The notes: a model not told the origin generated them from the sequence alone. A stretch of DNA of 64,000 nucleotides from G963666935 sp963666935 (GCA_963666935.1 OY762936.1:992001-1056000); one strand, 5' to 3'; shown: positions 7,757-16,544, counted from the first letter of the stretch. A program made the numbers and translations.

Positions 7757-8479
7757 ATGAAAATAATAAGAAAATCACTGCCTGATGAAGTCTGCGAGCG
7801 TATTAAAGATAATATAAAAAACGGTACCTGGAAGTTATACGAGAAAATACCATCGGAAAACGATCTTGCGGAGATGTTCGGCGTAAACCGGCTCACGATC
7901 CGCATGGCGCTGCAAAAGCTCAATACGCAGGGTATCGTTGAAACACGGGTCGGCGAGGGGACCTATATAAAAAGGTTTAGCTTCAGCAAATATATTGGTG
8001 AAATTTCGGATTTCTTTATGCAGCCAAAGCTGCTCGAGAATGTATGCGAGTTCAGGGAACTGCTTGAAATCGAATGTGCGCGTCTCGCAATTGAGCGTGC
8101 AACGCCTGACGACATTGCGGCCTTAAAGCAGATACTCGATGAATATTGCGCCGTTAAACTCAAGATATCAAATATGCCGCATATAGATCACAATTTGTTT
8201 GAGGAACTCGTGGAGCTCGATCTGCAATTCCATCAGTGCATAGTCAGGATGTCTAAGAATTCGCTGTATTCTTACTCGTTCACTGTAGCGAAGGAACCCA
8301 TTTTTCAGCACCTTATGCTGAAGCAGCGTGCAGATACCTTTAAGGCCGAATATAAATCGCGCATAACGAACTATAACGAGGACCTTCATCGTGTTATCTA
8401 CCAAGCTATAGTAGATAGAGACTTTGAAGCCTGCAAGAAAGCTTATCTGGAGATGGTGGATCATTCAGCAGACCTGTGA
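7757..8479 (+). CDS. GntR/FadR-family (FCD) transcriptional regulator of module A
   Basis: 240 residues. Residues 1-70 form a winged helix-turn-helix: KIPSENDLAEMFGVNRLTIRMALQKL is the GntR signature, followed by the wing GIVETRVGEGTYI. The remaining helical part (FRELLEIECARLAIERAT, later H-rich VELDLQFHQCIVRMS) is an FCD ligand domain, which typically binds an organic acid through a metal held by His and Asp. The ATG at 7757 is chosen because GGAGG lies four bases upstream; an in-frame TTG at 7709 has no such site. It is divergent from the dehydratase operon and probably controls it in response to the substrate acid. The recognition helix is almost identical to that of the module B regulator, which suggests that the two bind similar sites. 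Confidence 0.9.
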   Translation: MKIIRKSLPDEVCERIKDNIKNGTWKLYEKIPSENDLAEMFGVNRLTIRMALQKLNTQGIVETRVGEGTYIKRFSFSKYIGEISDFFMQPKLLENVCEFRELLEIECARLAIERATPDDIAALKQILDEYCAVKLKISNMPHIDHNLFEELVELDLQFHQCIVRMSKNSLYSYSFTVAKEPIFQHLMLKQRADTFKAEYKSRITNYNEDLHRVIYQAIVDRDFEACKKAYLEMVDHSADL

Positions 8480-8529
8480 TAAGCAAAAGTGTAAGGCATA
8501 ATATATGGTACCGGCGTAAAAAACAGCAA

Positions 8530-8586
8530 CGAGCTATGCCTGTATTATGTAATTTATTAATTACATAATACGGACATAGCTATTTT
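8530..8586 (+). terminator. Strong terminator after the GntR gene
   Basis: A stem of about 23 bp (5' arm from AGCTATG at 8531, 3' arm ending CATAGCT at 8580) with one wobble and one mismatch, a tiny AT loop and the T-rich tail ATTTTAT. Confidence 0.8.
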
Positions 8587-8635
8587 ATATTTCAAAAAAA
8601 TTATAAGGGCTGAAGCCTTGCTTATCGCTTACAAT

Positions 8636-8913
8636 ATTAAGGCAAGAGGGGTTCACCCCCTTGCCTTAGGGCTTTCATGCCGGCTTCTGCACGCCGTTGA
8701 CGTCGATGATGGTATCGCCCGTGAGCAGCAGATCGCCTATGGTTACGAACTGATAGCCGTCCGCTAGGGCCGTTTCTATAAGCGTGGGCAGGTATTCTTT
8801 GATTTTATAGCCGTTGTTGTGGCAAAGGATGATGCAACCGTCGTGAAGGTGGGGCAATATGGTATCCAAAATGGTTTTTGCACTACGCTCCTCTTTCCAG
8901 TCGATGCTATCGA
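8636..8913. repeat. Direct repeat, right copy (3' end of the intact deacetylase gene)
   Basis: Matches 372-648 in the same orientation, including the hairpin past the stop codon. Here the sequence continues into the full gene, so this is the original copy. With the left copy it brackets module A. Confidence 0.85.
8638..8668 (-). terminator. Terminator hairpin of the deacetylase gene
   Basis: TAAGGCAAG (8638-8646) pairs with CTTGCCTTA (8660-8668), extended by inner G-C pairs around a TGAA-type loop. The T-run on the minus strand is weak (TTAATATT). Confidence 0.55.
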
Positions 8914-9487
8914 TGTCCCACTGAATGGGCTCGTAGCCCATGCTGCGCACGGTTTTAATCACGGTATCGTTGTATTCGCCATAGGGGGCCCGGAAGACCA
9001 CGGTGCGTGCCCCGGTGATTTTTTCCACTATGTCGTCAAAACTGTTGAGTTCTTTTTGAATTTCCTTTGTGCCAAGTTTGTTCATGTGCGGGTGCGTGGC
9101 CGTGTGGTTGCCAATCTGGTGACCCGCGTCATAGATGGCCTTCACCTGATCCGGGTATTTTTCCACCCAGAACCCGCAGAGGAAGAACGTGGCCTTCACG
9201 TCATAGGTCTTGAGCGTATCCAGGATGTACGCCGTCTTGTCATCTTCCCAGGCGGCGTCGATGGTCAGGGCGATCTTCTTGTCGGTCCGGCTGACGCTGT
9301 ATACGGGCAACTCTTTTTTTCCGGCCGTCAGCGCCGTCACCTCGTATTCTTCCACCACGGCGCCGCTGCTGGCGGCGGCCGCGGCATCAGGCGCAAAGCA
9401 TAGGTAGAGAATGACAGAAACGGCGACGATTCCTAGGATGATTGCCGCAATGATAAGCGTTCGTTTTGTAATCACAAATATACGCAA
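8675..9487 (-). CDS. PdaB-like polysaccharide deacetylase, membrane-anchored
   Basis: Residues 5-30 form one hydrophobic anchor (TLIIAAIILGIVAVSV), followed by a linker and a NodB-type deacetylase domain: KKIALTIDAAWEDDKT, then CGFWVEKYPD, GNHTATHPHM with the two metal His, and RAPYGEYN. The first motif reads T-I-D-A-A-W rather than T-F-D-D-G. Loss of the second Asp is typical of the PdaB/YlxY branch linked to spores. The protein would act on cell-wall or cortex glycan outside the membrane. A TTG start at 9487 is preferred, because the upstream ATG at 9505 lies within the ribosome site itself (GGAGGAA, 5-8 bases before TTG). Its 3' end is duplicated at 401-648. Confidence 0.85.
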   Translation of the reverse strand: MRIFVITKRTLIIAAIILGIVAVSVILYLCFAPDAAAAASSGAVVEEYEVTALTAGKKELPVYSVSRTDKKIALTIDAAWEDDKTAYILDTLKTYDVKATFFLCGFWVEKYPDQVKAIYDAGHQIGNHTATHPHMNKLGTKEIQKELNSFDDIVEKITGARTVVFRAPYGEYNDTVIKTVRSMGYEPIQWDIDSIDWKEERSAKTILDTILPHLHDGCIILCHNNGYKIKEYLPTLIETALADGYQFVTIGDLLLTGDTIIDVNGVQKPA

Positions 9488-9606
9488 AACGGATTCCTCC
9501 TCCATGAAAAATTACTCACTTAAGGTATATGCGGTAAAAATACAAACTTTGCAGGATATGGCCATGTATTTATGATAAAATGAGCGCAGAAGGGTAGGGG
9601 AGTGCA

Positions 9607-11814
9607 ATGCAGATCAACGGCACCGTAAAGAAAATCATCTTCCGAAGCGAGGACACGGGATTTACCGTGCTTGAGCTTGCGGACGCTTCCGGTGACGAAA
9701 TTACGGCCGTGGGCGATATGCCGCTTGCCAGCGTGGGCGAACGGATTGAGTTGACCGGAGAATGGGCGGAACATAAGGCGTACGGGACGCAGTTTAAGGC
9801 GGAGGAATGCAGCACCCTTGCCCCGGCCACGCTATCTGCTATCTGCGACTATTTGAGCAGCGGGCTGATCAAGGGCGTGGGGGAAAGCACGGCACAGAAC
9901 ATCGTTGCTACCTTCGGCATGGATACGCTTAAAATTTTGGAAGAGGAGCCGGAGCGGCTTACAGAAATTTATGGCATCGGCAAGGTCCGCTCCCATGTGA
10001 TCGCCGATTCTTTTGCACAGCAGCGGGACATGCGGGATATTATGCTGGCGCTTCAGCAATTTGGGATTACCGTCAACCAGGCCATGAAGCTGTATAAGAT
10101 TTATGGCCCGCTCTGCCTGCAACGGGTGGAGGAGAACCCTTACCGTCTCATTGACGACGTGGAGAGCATTGGATTTAAAACGGCGGATCGGATTGCGCAA
10201 AACGCCGGAGTTGACAGCGACTCGCCTTACAGGGTTCGGGCTGGGCTTAAATACACCCTCCAGTGGGCACGGCAGGAGGGACATACCTACCTGCCTCGGG
10301 AAAAGTTGGTAGAGGTGGCATGCAATCTTCTTGAAGCGGAAATTCGACCCGTGGAGGGCGCGCTGGACGACATGATCATTTCGTCCGACCTGGTGTACCA
10401 GATTGTGGAGGGCACAGATGCCGTGTTTTTGCCCTACCTCTATGCCATGGAACGGGAGTGTGCCCTGCGGCTGGTTCAGCTGAGCCGGGTGCCTGTGCGC
10501 TCCCAGTTCTTTCGCGTTGAGGAGCAGATCGAAGAATTAGAAAAGCAGCTGAAGCTCCAGCTTGCATCCCAGCAGAGAGACGCAGTAAAGTTGGCGCTGA
10601 CCAACGGAGCAGTAGTGATCACGGGAGGCCCCGGCACCGGGAAAACCACAATACTACAGTTTATTATTCGAATTTTGGAGCAACAGGGGGAAAGCTATGA
10701 GCTTTGTGCCCCTACCGGCCGGGCGGCGAAGCGCATGAGCGAGGCCGCTGGCACAGAAGCGCGAACCATCCATCGGCTGCTGGAATACGGATATGGCGAT
10801 ACGGGATTTTTGCGCAATGCGGACAATCCCCTAGATGCCGACGCCATTGTCGTGGACGAGATGAGTATGGTGGACGTGCAGCTGATGGGATCCCTGCTTC
10901 GAGCTGTTCGACCTGGGACGCGGCTCATTATGGTGGGGGACGCGGATCAGCTCCCGCCCGTGGGGGCGGGGAATGTGCTCCGGGACGTCATTGCTTCCGG
11001 GGCTATCCCTTTGGTAAAGCTTACCGAAATTTACCGACAGGCCGGGCGTAGCTCTATCGTGGTCAACGCCCACAGAATCAATAGCGGCATGCCGCCGATC
11101 TTAGACGAAGGGGGAGAATTCTGCTTTGAAAATATAGAAGATGCGGAAGCTGTTTTACGTCGGGTCATCGCCCTTTGCGCTGGCAGAACCGAGAAGCTGG
11201 GTACTGCAGATCCCATGAAGGATGTGCAGGTGCTTTCGCCCATGCGCAAGGGCGTCCTGGGCGTGAACAACATCAACCGCCGGATGCAGGAGGCCCTCAA
11301 CCCTCCCGTGCACAAGAAGTGCGAGCGCAAGTACGGGGACACGGTCTTTCGAGAAGGCGATAAGGTGATGCAGGTGAAGAACAACTACCGTTTGGGCTGG
11401 AAACGGGAGAGAAGAGGGATGCCCGAAGAGGTGGGAGAGGGGGTGTTCAACGGCGATTTGGGCACCATCATGCGCGTGGATCTCTATGAGCAGACGGTGG
11501 AGGTGCTCTTTGACGATGAGCGCTGCGCACTCTATGAGTTTGGCATGCTGGAGGAAATCGAGCTGGCGTACTGCATCTCCATCCACAAGAGCCAGGGCAG
11601 CGAATTTCCTATCGTGCTCTTGCCGCTGTTGGGCGGGCCCCCCATGCTCATGACCCGGAACCTCCTTTATACGGCGGTGACCCGAGCGAGAAAAATGGTA
11701 TATATCGTTGGAAAAAAAGAATGCTCGGCTCAGATGGTGCGCAACAACCAAGTAAAAAGGCGTTACAGCGCTCTAAAATCCCTGATTCTTCAGCAAAGGG
11801 AGCTGCCGCTATGA
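9607..11814 (+). CDS. recD2: RecD2-type ATP-dependent DNA helicase
   Basis: A 735-residue superfamily 1 helicase of the 5'-3' RecD2/YrrC type found in bacteria without RecBC. The N-terminal third holds an OB-like domain and helix-hairpin-helix repeats (EIYGIGKVRSHVIAD, DVESIGFKTADRIAQ). The motor follows: Walker A ITGGPGTGKTT near residue 340, Walker B VVDEMSMVD, motif III GDADQLPPVGAG, and the C-terminal SIHKSQGSEFP and LLYTAVTRARK motifs. It acts in DNA repair and in protection of replication forks in the cytoplasm. The ATG at 9607 follows a G-rich site. Its stop overlaps the start of comF as ATGA, so the two are translationally coupled. Confidence 0.95.
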   Translation: MQINGTVKKIIFRSEDTGFTVLELADASGDEITAVGDMPLASVGERIELTGEWAEHKAYGTQFKAEECSTLAPATLSAICDYLSSGLIKGVGESTAQNIVATFGMDTLKILEEEPERLTEIYGIGKVRSHVIADSFAQQRDMRDIMLALQQFGITVNQAMKLYKIYGPLCLQRVEENPYRLIDDVESIGFKTADRIAQNAGVDSDSPYRVRAGLKYTLQWARQEGHTYLPREKLVEVACNLLEAEIRPVEGALDDMIISSDLVYQIVEGTDAVFLPYLYAMERECALRLVQLSRVPVRSQFFRVEEQIEELEKQLKLQLASQQRDAVKLALTNGAVVITGGPGTGKTTILQFIIRILEQQGESYELCAPTGRAAKRMSEAAGTEARTIHRLLEYGYGDTGFLRNADNPLDADAIVVDEMSMVDVQLMGSLLRAVRPGTRLIMVGDADQLPPVGAGNVLRDVIASGAIPLVKLTEIYRQAGRSSIVVNAHRINSGMPPILDEGGEFCFENIEDAEAVLRRVIALCAGRTEKLGTADPMKDVQVLSPMRKGVLGVNNINRRMQEALNPPVHKKCERKYGDTVFREGDKVMQVKNNYRLGWKRERRGMPEEVGEGVFNGDLGTIMRVDLYEQTVEVLFDDERCALYEFGMLEEIELAYCISIHKSQGSEFPIVLLPLLGGPPMLMTRNLLYTAVTRARKMVYIVGKKECSAQMVRNNQVKRRYSALKSLILQQRELPL

Positions 11815-12449
11815 AGCTATTGGAGGCGTTTTTAAACGCACTTTACCCCAAGCACGTCACCTGCTGCGCCTGCGGAAGGGACGGGATTCTCAACGAGCAC
11901 GAGGTTTGCGAGGCATGCGAAAAAGAGATTCTTTACGCAGCGCAGATGCCGCAGCTTTCTGGACTAGACGGCATTGCCTGCGGCCTGCTTTATGCGGCGC
12001 AGGGGGCGGAGCTGGTGAAGCGGCTCAAATACCGCAACGAAAAATATTTGGGTGAAATTCTGGCGGGGTATATCAAAATTCCAGACGCGTGGCAGATCCA
12101 CTGCATTGTGCCGGTTCCCCTTCATCCCTCCCGCCGGAGGAAGCGCGGATATAACCAGAGCGAGATTTTGGCGAAGCATCTGGGGAAGTCCCTAGGTGTT
12201 CCAGTGGAGAAGCATCTGCTGGTGCGGGTTAAAAATACGCTCCCCCAAGCCAACATTACCGACGCAAAAAAGCGGGCGCAAAATGTAAAGGGCGCGTTTC
12301 TTGCCATCCCCGCCAGCGTGGGGAAAAGCGTATTGCTTCTGGACGATGTGATTACAACGGGAAGCACGGTGGAAGAATGCGCCAAAGCGCTGCGGCGCGC
12401 GGGGGCGAAAAACGTTTATGCCTGCAGCGTGTGCAGATCCCCGACTTAA
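11811..12449 (+). CDS. comF: ComF-family amidophosphoribosyltransferase-like protein
   Basis: 212 residues. An N-terminal four-cysteine zinc finger (CCACGRDG with C-E-A-C 17 residues on) is followed by a phosphoribosyltransferase fold. The PRPP loop is SVLLLDDVITTGSTVEEC near residue 170, and GYNQSEILAKHLG is the ComF/GntX hallmark. In competent Firmicutes ComF helps import single-stranded DNA after uptake; homologues also occur in species not known to be competent. The start is the ATG at 11811 inside the recD2 stop (ATGA); a longer in-frame start at 11721 would overlap recD2 and add nothing conserved. Confidence 0.9.
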   Translation: MKLLEAFLNALYPKHVTCCACGRDGILNEHEVCEACEKEILYAAQMPQLSGLDGIACGLLYAAQGAELVKRLKYRNEKYLGEILAGYIKIPDAWQIHCIVPVPLHPSRRRKRGYNQSEILAKHLGKSLGVPVEKHLLVRVKNTLPQANITDAKKRAQNVKGAFLAIPASVGKSVLLLDDVITTGSTVEECAKALRRAGAKNVYACSVCRSPT

Positions 12450-12545
12450 GTTTGAGCGCATTCAGTCTCGTTTTCTCATTGATAGAATAGAATAAGCGCC
12501 CATTCTCCCACATAAGCTTGTATAAAGCGTGTGGGGGGTGATTGC

Positions 12546-12803
12546 ATGTACGCATATATTGAAGAGCGCGTGATGGACTGCGCCGGGTACATCGTTGAAA
12601 ACGGAGCGACGGTTCGGAAGACGGCGAAAAAATTCGGAATTTCAAAATCAACGGTACATAAGGACATGGCGGAGCGGCTCATCCAGATCGACCCAGCTAT
12701 GGCGGGGGCCGTGCGGGAAGTGCTGCAGCGCAACAAAGAGGAACGGCATATTCGGGGCGGTATGGCGACGCATCGGAAGTACAAGGGAGAGATAAATGAT
12801 TGA
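12546..12803 (+). CDS. spoIIID: Sporulation transcription factor SpoIIID
   Basis: 85 residues, the usual length. ERVMDCAGYIVENGATVRKTAKKFGISKSTVHKDMAERL is the SpoIIID helix-turn-helix, followed by a basic C-terminal helix with HIRGGMATHRKY, which also contacts DNA. The mother-cell regulator switches gene expression on and off under sigma-E and before sigma-K. The ATG at 12546 has a strong GGGGGGTGATT ribosome site; the in-frame GTG at 12531 lies inside that site. It is a single gene here, not beside mreB as in some genomes. With sigG in the same window it supports a sporulating host. Confidence 0.95.
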   Translation: MYAYIEERVMDCAGYIVENGATVRKTAKKFGISKSTVHKDMAERLIQIDPAMAGAVREVLQRNKEERHIRGGMATHRKYKGEIND

Positions 12804-12884
12804 CGCGCCCTAAAATCAATTCTATACTGGGTAAAGGCGCGCATTGAAGAGCGCCGCATTGCGTACAAAAGAGGAAAAGCACCC

Positions 12885-13340
12885 GTGAAGGAATTACCGA
12901 AGAACACACAAGAGCTGAAAGAAGCATTAAATGAGCGCATCCGCTGGGCCGTGGAAGCTGCCCCCGACTCCGTTTTGGCTATGATCGAACCCAAGGCGGT
13001 GGACGCGGATTTTGCGCTGCGTCAGTGGACTGTGGAATACAGAGTGGAACCTTGGATGCGCAACCCCTTCGGCACCATGCACGGCGGGATCATCGCCACT
13101 GTGTTTGATAACGCTATGGGGATTTTGGTTCGCGCTTGTACGGGAAGGGAACAATGTCCCACCATCGACCTGAGCGTGAGCTTCATGCGGCCGGTTTCGG
13201 TAGAGTCCATGCTGCGGGTCACGGCGCGGATTACTTCAGAGACAAAATCCTTGGTTCACATCTATGCACAGGCACAGGAATTGGGAGCGGAGCACATTTG
13301 CGCCACAGCTACAGCCACGTTTTTTTTAAAGCGGGCATGA
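12885..13340 (+). CDS. PaaI-type hotdog-fold thioesterase
   Basis: 151 residues with the hotdog fold: RNPFGTMHGGIIATVFDNAMGIL carries the H-G-G motif in which the Asp and helix start activate water for thioester hydrolysis. PTIDLSVSFMRPVS and the final ICATATATFFLKR strand are typical. It probably hydrolyses acyl- or aryl-CoA thioesters in the cytoplasm; the substrate cannot be told. The GTG start at 12885 has GAGGA upstream. It lies 81 bp after spoIIID and before a strong independent promoter. Confidence 0.85.
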   Translation: MKELPKNTQELKEALNERIRWAVEAAPDSVLAMIEPKAVDADFALRQWTVEYRVEPWMRNPFGTMHGGIIATVFDNAMGILVRACTGREQCPTIDLSVSFMRPVSVESMLRVTARITSETKSLVHIYAQAQELGAEHICATATATFFLKRA

Positions 13341-13349
13341 GATGTGCCG

Positions 13350-13378
13350 TTGACAAATTTAGAAAGCCATGATATCAT
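13350..13378 (+). promoter_or_regulatory. Strong sigma-A promoter of the structured RNA/cysK transcript
   Basis: TTGACA (13350-13355), a 17-bp spacer and TATCAT (13373-13378). The expected start is near 13385, about 210 bp before the cysK start codon, leaving a long leader. Confidence 0.8.
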
Positions 13379-13384
13379 ACCCTC

Positions 13385-13533
13385 ATGTTTAAGAATTTTG
13401 CCGCACTGTGTTGTTGTATGAGGCAGAGGCGCCTGTAAGATCCGAAAGGGTCAGGCGGCTCTCTTGCGCGTCGCCTGTGCTCATACAAAACTTTGTGGTT
13501 GGCTATGTGCATAAGGCACATAGCTTTTTTGTT
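13385..13533 (+). ncRNA. Candidate structured RNA or attenuator leader ahead of cysK
   Basis: The transcript folds into a closing helix (TTGTATGAG at 13413-13421 with CTCATACAA at 13479-13488, extended outward by GCCGCAC with TGTGGTTGGC). Inside, GATCC and GGGTC form a hairpin capped by a GAAA tetraloop, and AGGCG pairs with CGCCT. It ends in a textbook terminator, GCTATGTGC...GCACATAGC followed by six T (13502-13530). This could be an independent small RNA or a riboswitch with attenuator controlling cysK. No known class is recognised: the T-box, S-box and lysine motifs are absent. Confidence 0.5.
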
Positions 13534-13595
13534 TGCACAAAACCCCAATGGGTCTCAATAGAATGGTATAAGCTCATATTAAAGGAAGGTTGAGT

Positions 13596-14561
13596 ATGAA
13601 TTTTAAAGGCTTGATCGGAAATACGCCCATGGTGCGTGTTGATTATAAAAAAGACGGCCAAAAACGGTCGGTGTACGCAAAGCTGGAATCCTACAATCTC
13701 ACCGGCAGCATCAAGGACCGGATGGCTTCTTATGTATTGACTAAGGCAAAAGAGCGGGGAGAACTGCAAAATGGGCAGCCCATTGTGGAAGTGACCAGCG
13801 GCAATACGGGAATTGCCATGGCGGCCGTAGGTGCAATGCTGGACAATCCTGTACATATTTTTATGCCGGACTGGGTCAGTGCTGAGCGCAGGACCATACT
13901 CGCCATGTATGGCGCCCATCTGCACCTTATCTCCCGGGAAAAAGGCGGATTTACCGGTGCCATCCAGATCGCGGAGCAGATGGCAAAGGAAGAGGGGGCA
14001 TTTTTGACCGGCCAGTTTAAAAACCCGGACAATCCGCTTGCCCACTATCTGGGCATCGGGACAGAAATTGCGGCGGCGCTGCCTCACATCGACAGCTTTG
14101 TGGCCGGCGTTGGCACGGGCGGCACGCTAATGGGCGTGGGCAGGAGGCTGAAGGAAGAGAAGGGGACAAAGGTGATCGCCTTGGAACCCGAGACCATGCC
14201 CATGCTATCCAAGGGCGTGATTATCGGCAGCCACGCCATTGAAGGAATTGGAGATGAGTTTGTTCCGGCAGTGATCGACAAAAAGCTCATTGATGGAATT
14301 ATTGACATCAATGACATGGATTCCGTCAATATGGCACGGAAGCTGGCCCGGGAGCTGGGCCTGGGGGTTGGAATTTCCTCCGGCGCAAATTTCCTGGGGG
14401 CCGTTATGTGCAATGACGCTTTAGAGGAGCAGGTGGTTGCCACTGTATTTGCCGACGACAACAAAAAATACGTTTCTACAGCGCTTAGCGGGGATATGCA
14501 GACACACCCCAACTTCCTGTCTTCCTGCATTGAGCTCATTGACTATGAGCGCATAAATTAG
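13596..14561 (+). CDS. cysK: Cysteine synthase (O-acetylserine sulfhydrylase family)
   Basis: 321 residues, fold-type II PLP enzyme. YNLTGSIKDRMA holds the PLP-binding Lys, EVTSGNTGIAMA is the substrate loop, and GVGTGGTLMGVGR is the phosphate-binding Gly loop. It would make L-cysteine from O-acetylserine and sulfide. Close relatives include cystathionine beta-synthase-like and O-phosphoserine-using enzymes, so the substrate is probable rather than certain. The ATG at 13596 has GGAAGG upstream. Expression is likely tied to the structured leader and terminator just upstream. A terminator follows at 14575. Confidence 0.88.
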   Translation: MNFKGLIGNTPMVRVDYKKDGQKRSVYAKLESYNLTGSIKDRMASYVLTKAKERGELQNGQPIVEVTSGNTGIAMAAVGAMLDNPVHIFMPDWVSAERRTILAMYGAHLHLISREKGGFTGAIQIAEQMAKEEGAFLTGQFKNPDNPLAHYLGIGTEIAAALPHIDSFVAGVGTGGTLMGVGRRLKEEKGTKVIALEPETMPMLSKGVIIGSHAIEGIGDEFVPAVIDKKLIDGIIDINDMDSVNMARKLARELGLGVGISSGANFLGAVMCNDALEEQVVATVFADDNKKYVSTALSGDMQTHPNFLSSCIELIDYERIN

Positions 14562-14574
14562 GATATAATATAAC

Positions 14575-14608
14575 AGCTTCGGCAACCTATGCCGGAGCCG
14601 TTTTTTTT
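14575..14608 (+). terminator. Terminator of cysK
   Basis: GCTTCGGC and GCCGGAGC form the stem, followed by eight T. Confidence 0.85.
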
Positions 14609-14741
14609 GTGCGGACGCTGCGGAAATGGATTTTTGTATTTTTATAACAGACAAATAGGGGGGTTTTCAAAACGTCTTTTTTCATTTATCATAGAGATGT
14701 AAAAGATGTGTAAAATGTGAAAAAGACAAAGGGGATACCAA

Positions 14742-16529
14742 ATGGATGTTTTTAAATTCCTGACTCTTTTCGGTGGGTTGGCCATGTTCCTCTACGGGAT
14801 GGAGGTTATGGGAGACGGGCTGAAGAACACCTCTGGTGATACGCTCAAAAGAGTGATGGAAAAGGTTACGCAGAATGCCTTTGTGGGCATGCTGACCGGC
14901 ATGCTGATTACGGCCGTCATCCAAAGCTCCATGGCAACCATAGTCCTTGCAGTGGGCCTGATCAGCGCGGGGATATTGAACCTGAGACAGGCGGTAAGCA
15001 TTGTATTGGGCGCCAACATCGGAACCACGGTGACTGCGCAGATCATACGGCTGATGGACATCAACTCCTCCGGTAACATGTTGCTGGAGTTTTTCAAGCC
15101 CTCCACGCTGGCTCCGATTGCGCTGATTATCGGCGTAATTTTGGTGATGTTCATCAGAAAGAGAGGAACCCGATGCCAGGGGCAAATTCTCATAGGATTT
15201 GGCATTATATTTGTAGGCCTCCTGAACATGACTTCGTCGGTGGCGCCGCTGGCGCAATCGCCGCTTTTTCTTGAACTGCTGCAAAAATTTTCAGAAGTTC
15301 CCGTTCTGGGAATCCTTACGGGTCTTGTGATCACCGTAATCGTACAGAGCTCATCGGCCACGGTGGGTATGATGCAGGCACTGTCCGCAACGGGGGTGCT
15401 GACTTTTGGGTTGATATATCCCCTGATTATGGGCATCAACTTGGGCACATGCATCACCACCGCTATGGTCTGCTCCATCGGTTCCTCCAAGGACGCAAAG
15501 CGGACAGGCCTTGCGCATATCGTGTTCAACGTGATTGGTACCGTCTTGTTCATGATCATGATGAGTATTATTTTCAAAGTGGGATTTCTAGACAAATTAC
15601 CGGGGAAAATCGTGAACAGCGGCGATATTGCAAACTTCCAGACCTTCTTCAACCTGATGACGGCTATCGTGCTGCTTCCCTTTACGAGCCTACTGGTGAA
15701 GCTGTCCAAGGTGATTATCCGGACGGATGGGGGCGAGGAGGATTACTCCAAGCTGCACATTCTGGACGAAAAACTGTTTGTTTCGCCGGCCATTGCGCTG
15801 CAACAGGCGACCAACGCCATTGGCAGGATGGCGGAACTGGCACAGAAGAATATTGAGGAAAGCTTCCGGCAGCTGCTGAAGTTTTCGGTGGAGAGAAGCG
15901 CCCAAATGCAAACCCGCGAGGATCAGCTGGACTCGTTTACGGATACTGCCGAGAACTTCCTGGTGAAGCTGTCCAAGGATATAGAGAACAGGGATGATAA
16001 CCGCCAGCTGAACATGCTGCTGCAGGCGGTTTCGGACTTTGAACGGATCGGAGATTACGCTACCAACATCGACAAAATGGGCGCCAGGCTGGTGGATGAG
16101 GGAATTGCCTTTTCGGAGAAGGCTCAACTTGAACTGGGGACTATCCGGGACGCTGCGCTGGAAATTATAGACAACACGGTGCGTGCCTACAAGGAAGACA
16201 ATATGGATTTGGCTCGGATGGTGGAACCCTTAGAAGAGGTCATTGACGACCTGGTGGCCGCCCTAAGAGACCGGCATATCGCCCGGCTCAAGGAGGGTAA
16301 ATGCACCATCAGCGCGGGTCTGGTCTTTATTGAAACGCTGACCAACATCGGGCGTGCTGCGGACCAGTGCTCCAGCATCGCTATTTTCCTGCTGGGACGT
16401 GAGAATGAGAGAATCATGAACAACCATCACGAATACTTGCGAGAGCTGCATACTGGTCAGGATCCGGAGTATGCGATGGAATTCGAAAGGAAGCGTCAGC
16501 AATATCTCAAACCCTTAAATATTATTTAA
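14742..16529 (+). CDS. Na+/phosphate cotransporter with C-terminal PhoU-like domain
   Basis: A 595-residue protein. Residues 1-310 contain two inverted repeats typical of the Na/Pi-cotransporter II (NptA/YjbB) family: QSSMATIVLAVGL and GANIGTTVTAQII in the first, VQSSSATVGMMQALS and GINLGTCITTAMV in the second. QSS marks the substrate and sodium site. Residues 340-560 are soluble and helical with PhoU-like features (SDFERIGDYATNIDKMG). It may move phosphate with sodium, in or out, gated by the PhoU part. The ATG at 14742 has GGGGATA upstream. It ends 54 bp before the 3' segment of sigG, with a shared bidirectional terminator between. Confidence 0.9.
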   Translation: MDVFKFLTLFGGLAMFLYGMEVMGDGLKNTSGDTLKRVMEKVTQNAFVGMLTGMLITAVIQSSMATIVLAVGLISAGILNLRQAVSIVLGANIGTTVTAQIIRLMDINSSGNMLLEFFKPSTLAPIALIIGVILVMFIRKRGTRCQGQILIGFGIIFVGLLNMTSSVAPLAQSPLFLELLQKFSEVPVLGILTGLVITVIVQSSSATVGMMQALSATGVLTFGLIYPLIMGINLGTCITTAMVCSIGSSKDAKRTGLAHIVFNVIGTVLFMIMMSIIFKVGFLDKLPGKIVNSGDIANFQTFFNLMTAIVLLPFTSLLVKLSKVIIRTDGGEEDYSKLHILDEKLFVSPAIALQQATNAIGRMAELAQKNIEESFRQLLKFSVERSAQMQTREDQLDSFTDTAENFLVKLSKDIENRDDNRQLNMLLQAVSDFERIGDYATNIDKMGARLVDEGIAFSEKAQLELGTIRDAALEIIDNTVRAYKEDNMDLARMVEPLEEVIDDLVAALRDRHIARLKEGKCTISAGLVFIETLTNIGRAADQCSSIAIFLLGRENERIMNNHHEYLRELHTGQDPEYAMEFERKRQQYLKPLNII

Positions 16530-16544
16530 AACAGAACATAAGAT

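Noticed and set aside
13385..13533. T-box or lysine riboswitch upstream of cysK
   Set aside because: No T-box GGTGG-type antiterminator bulge or AGTA motif. GAGGCGC and GCGTCGCC only recall the lysine box; the leader is too short and lacks the other conserved parts.
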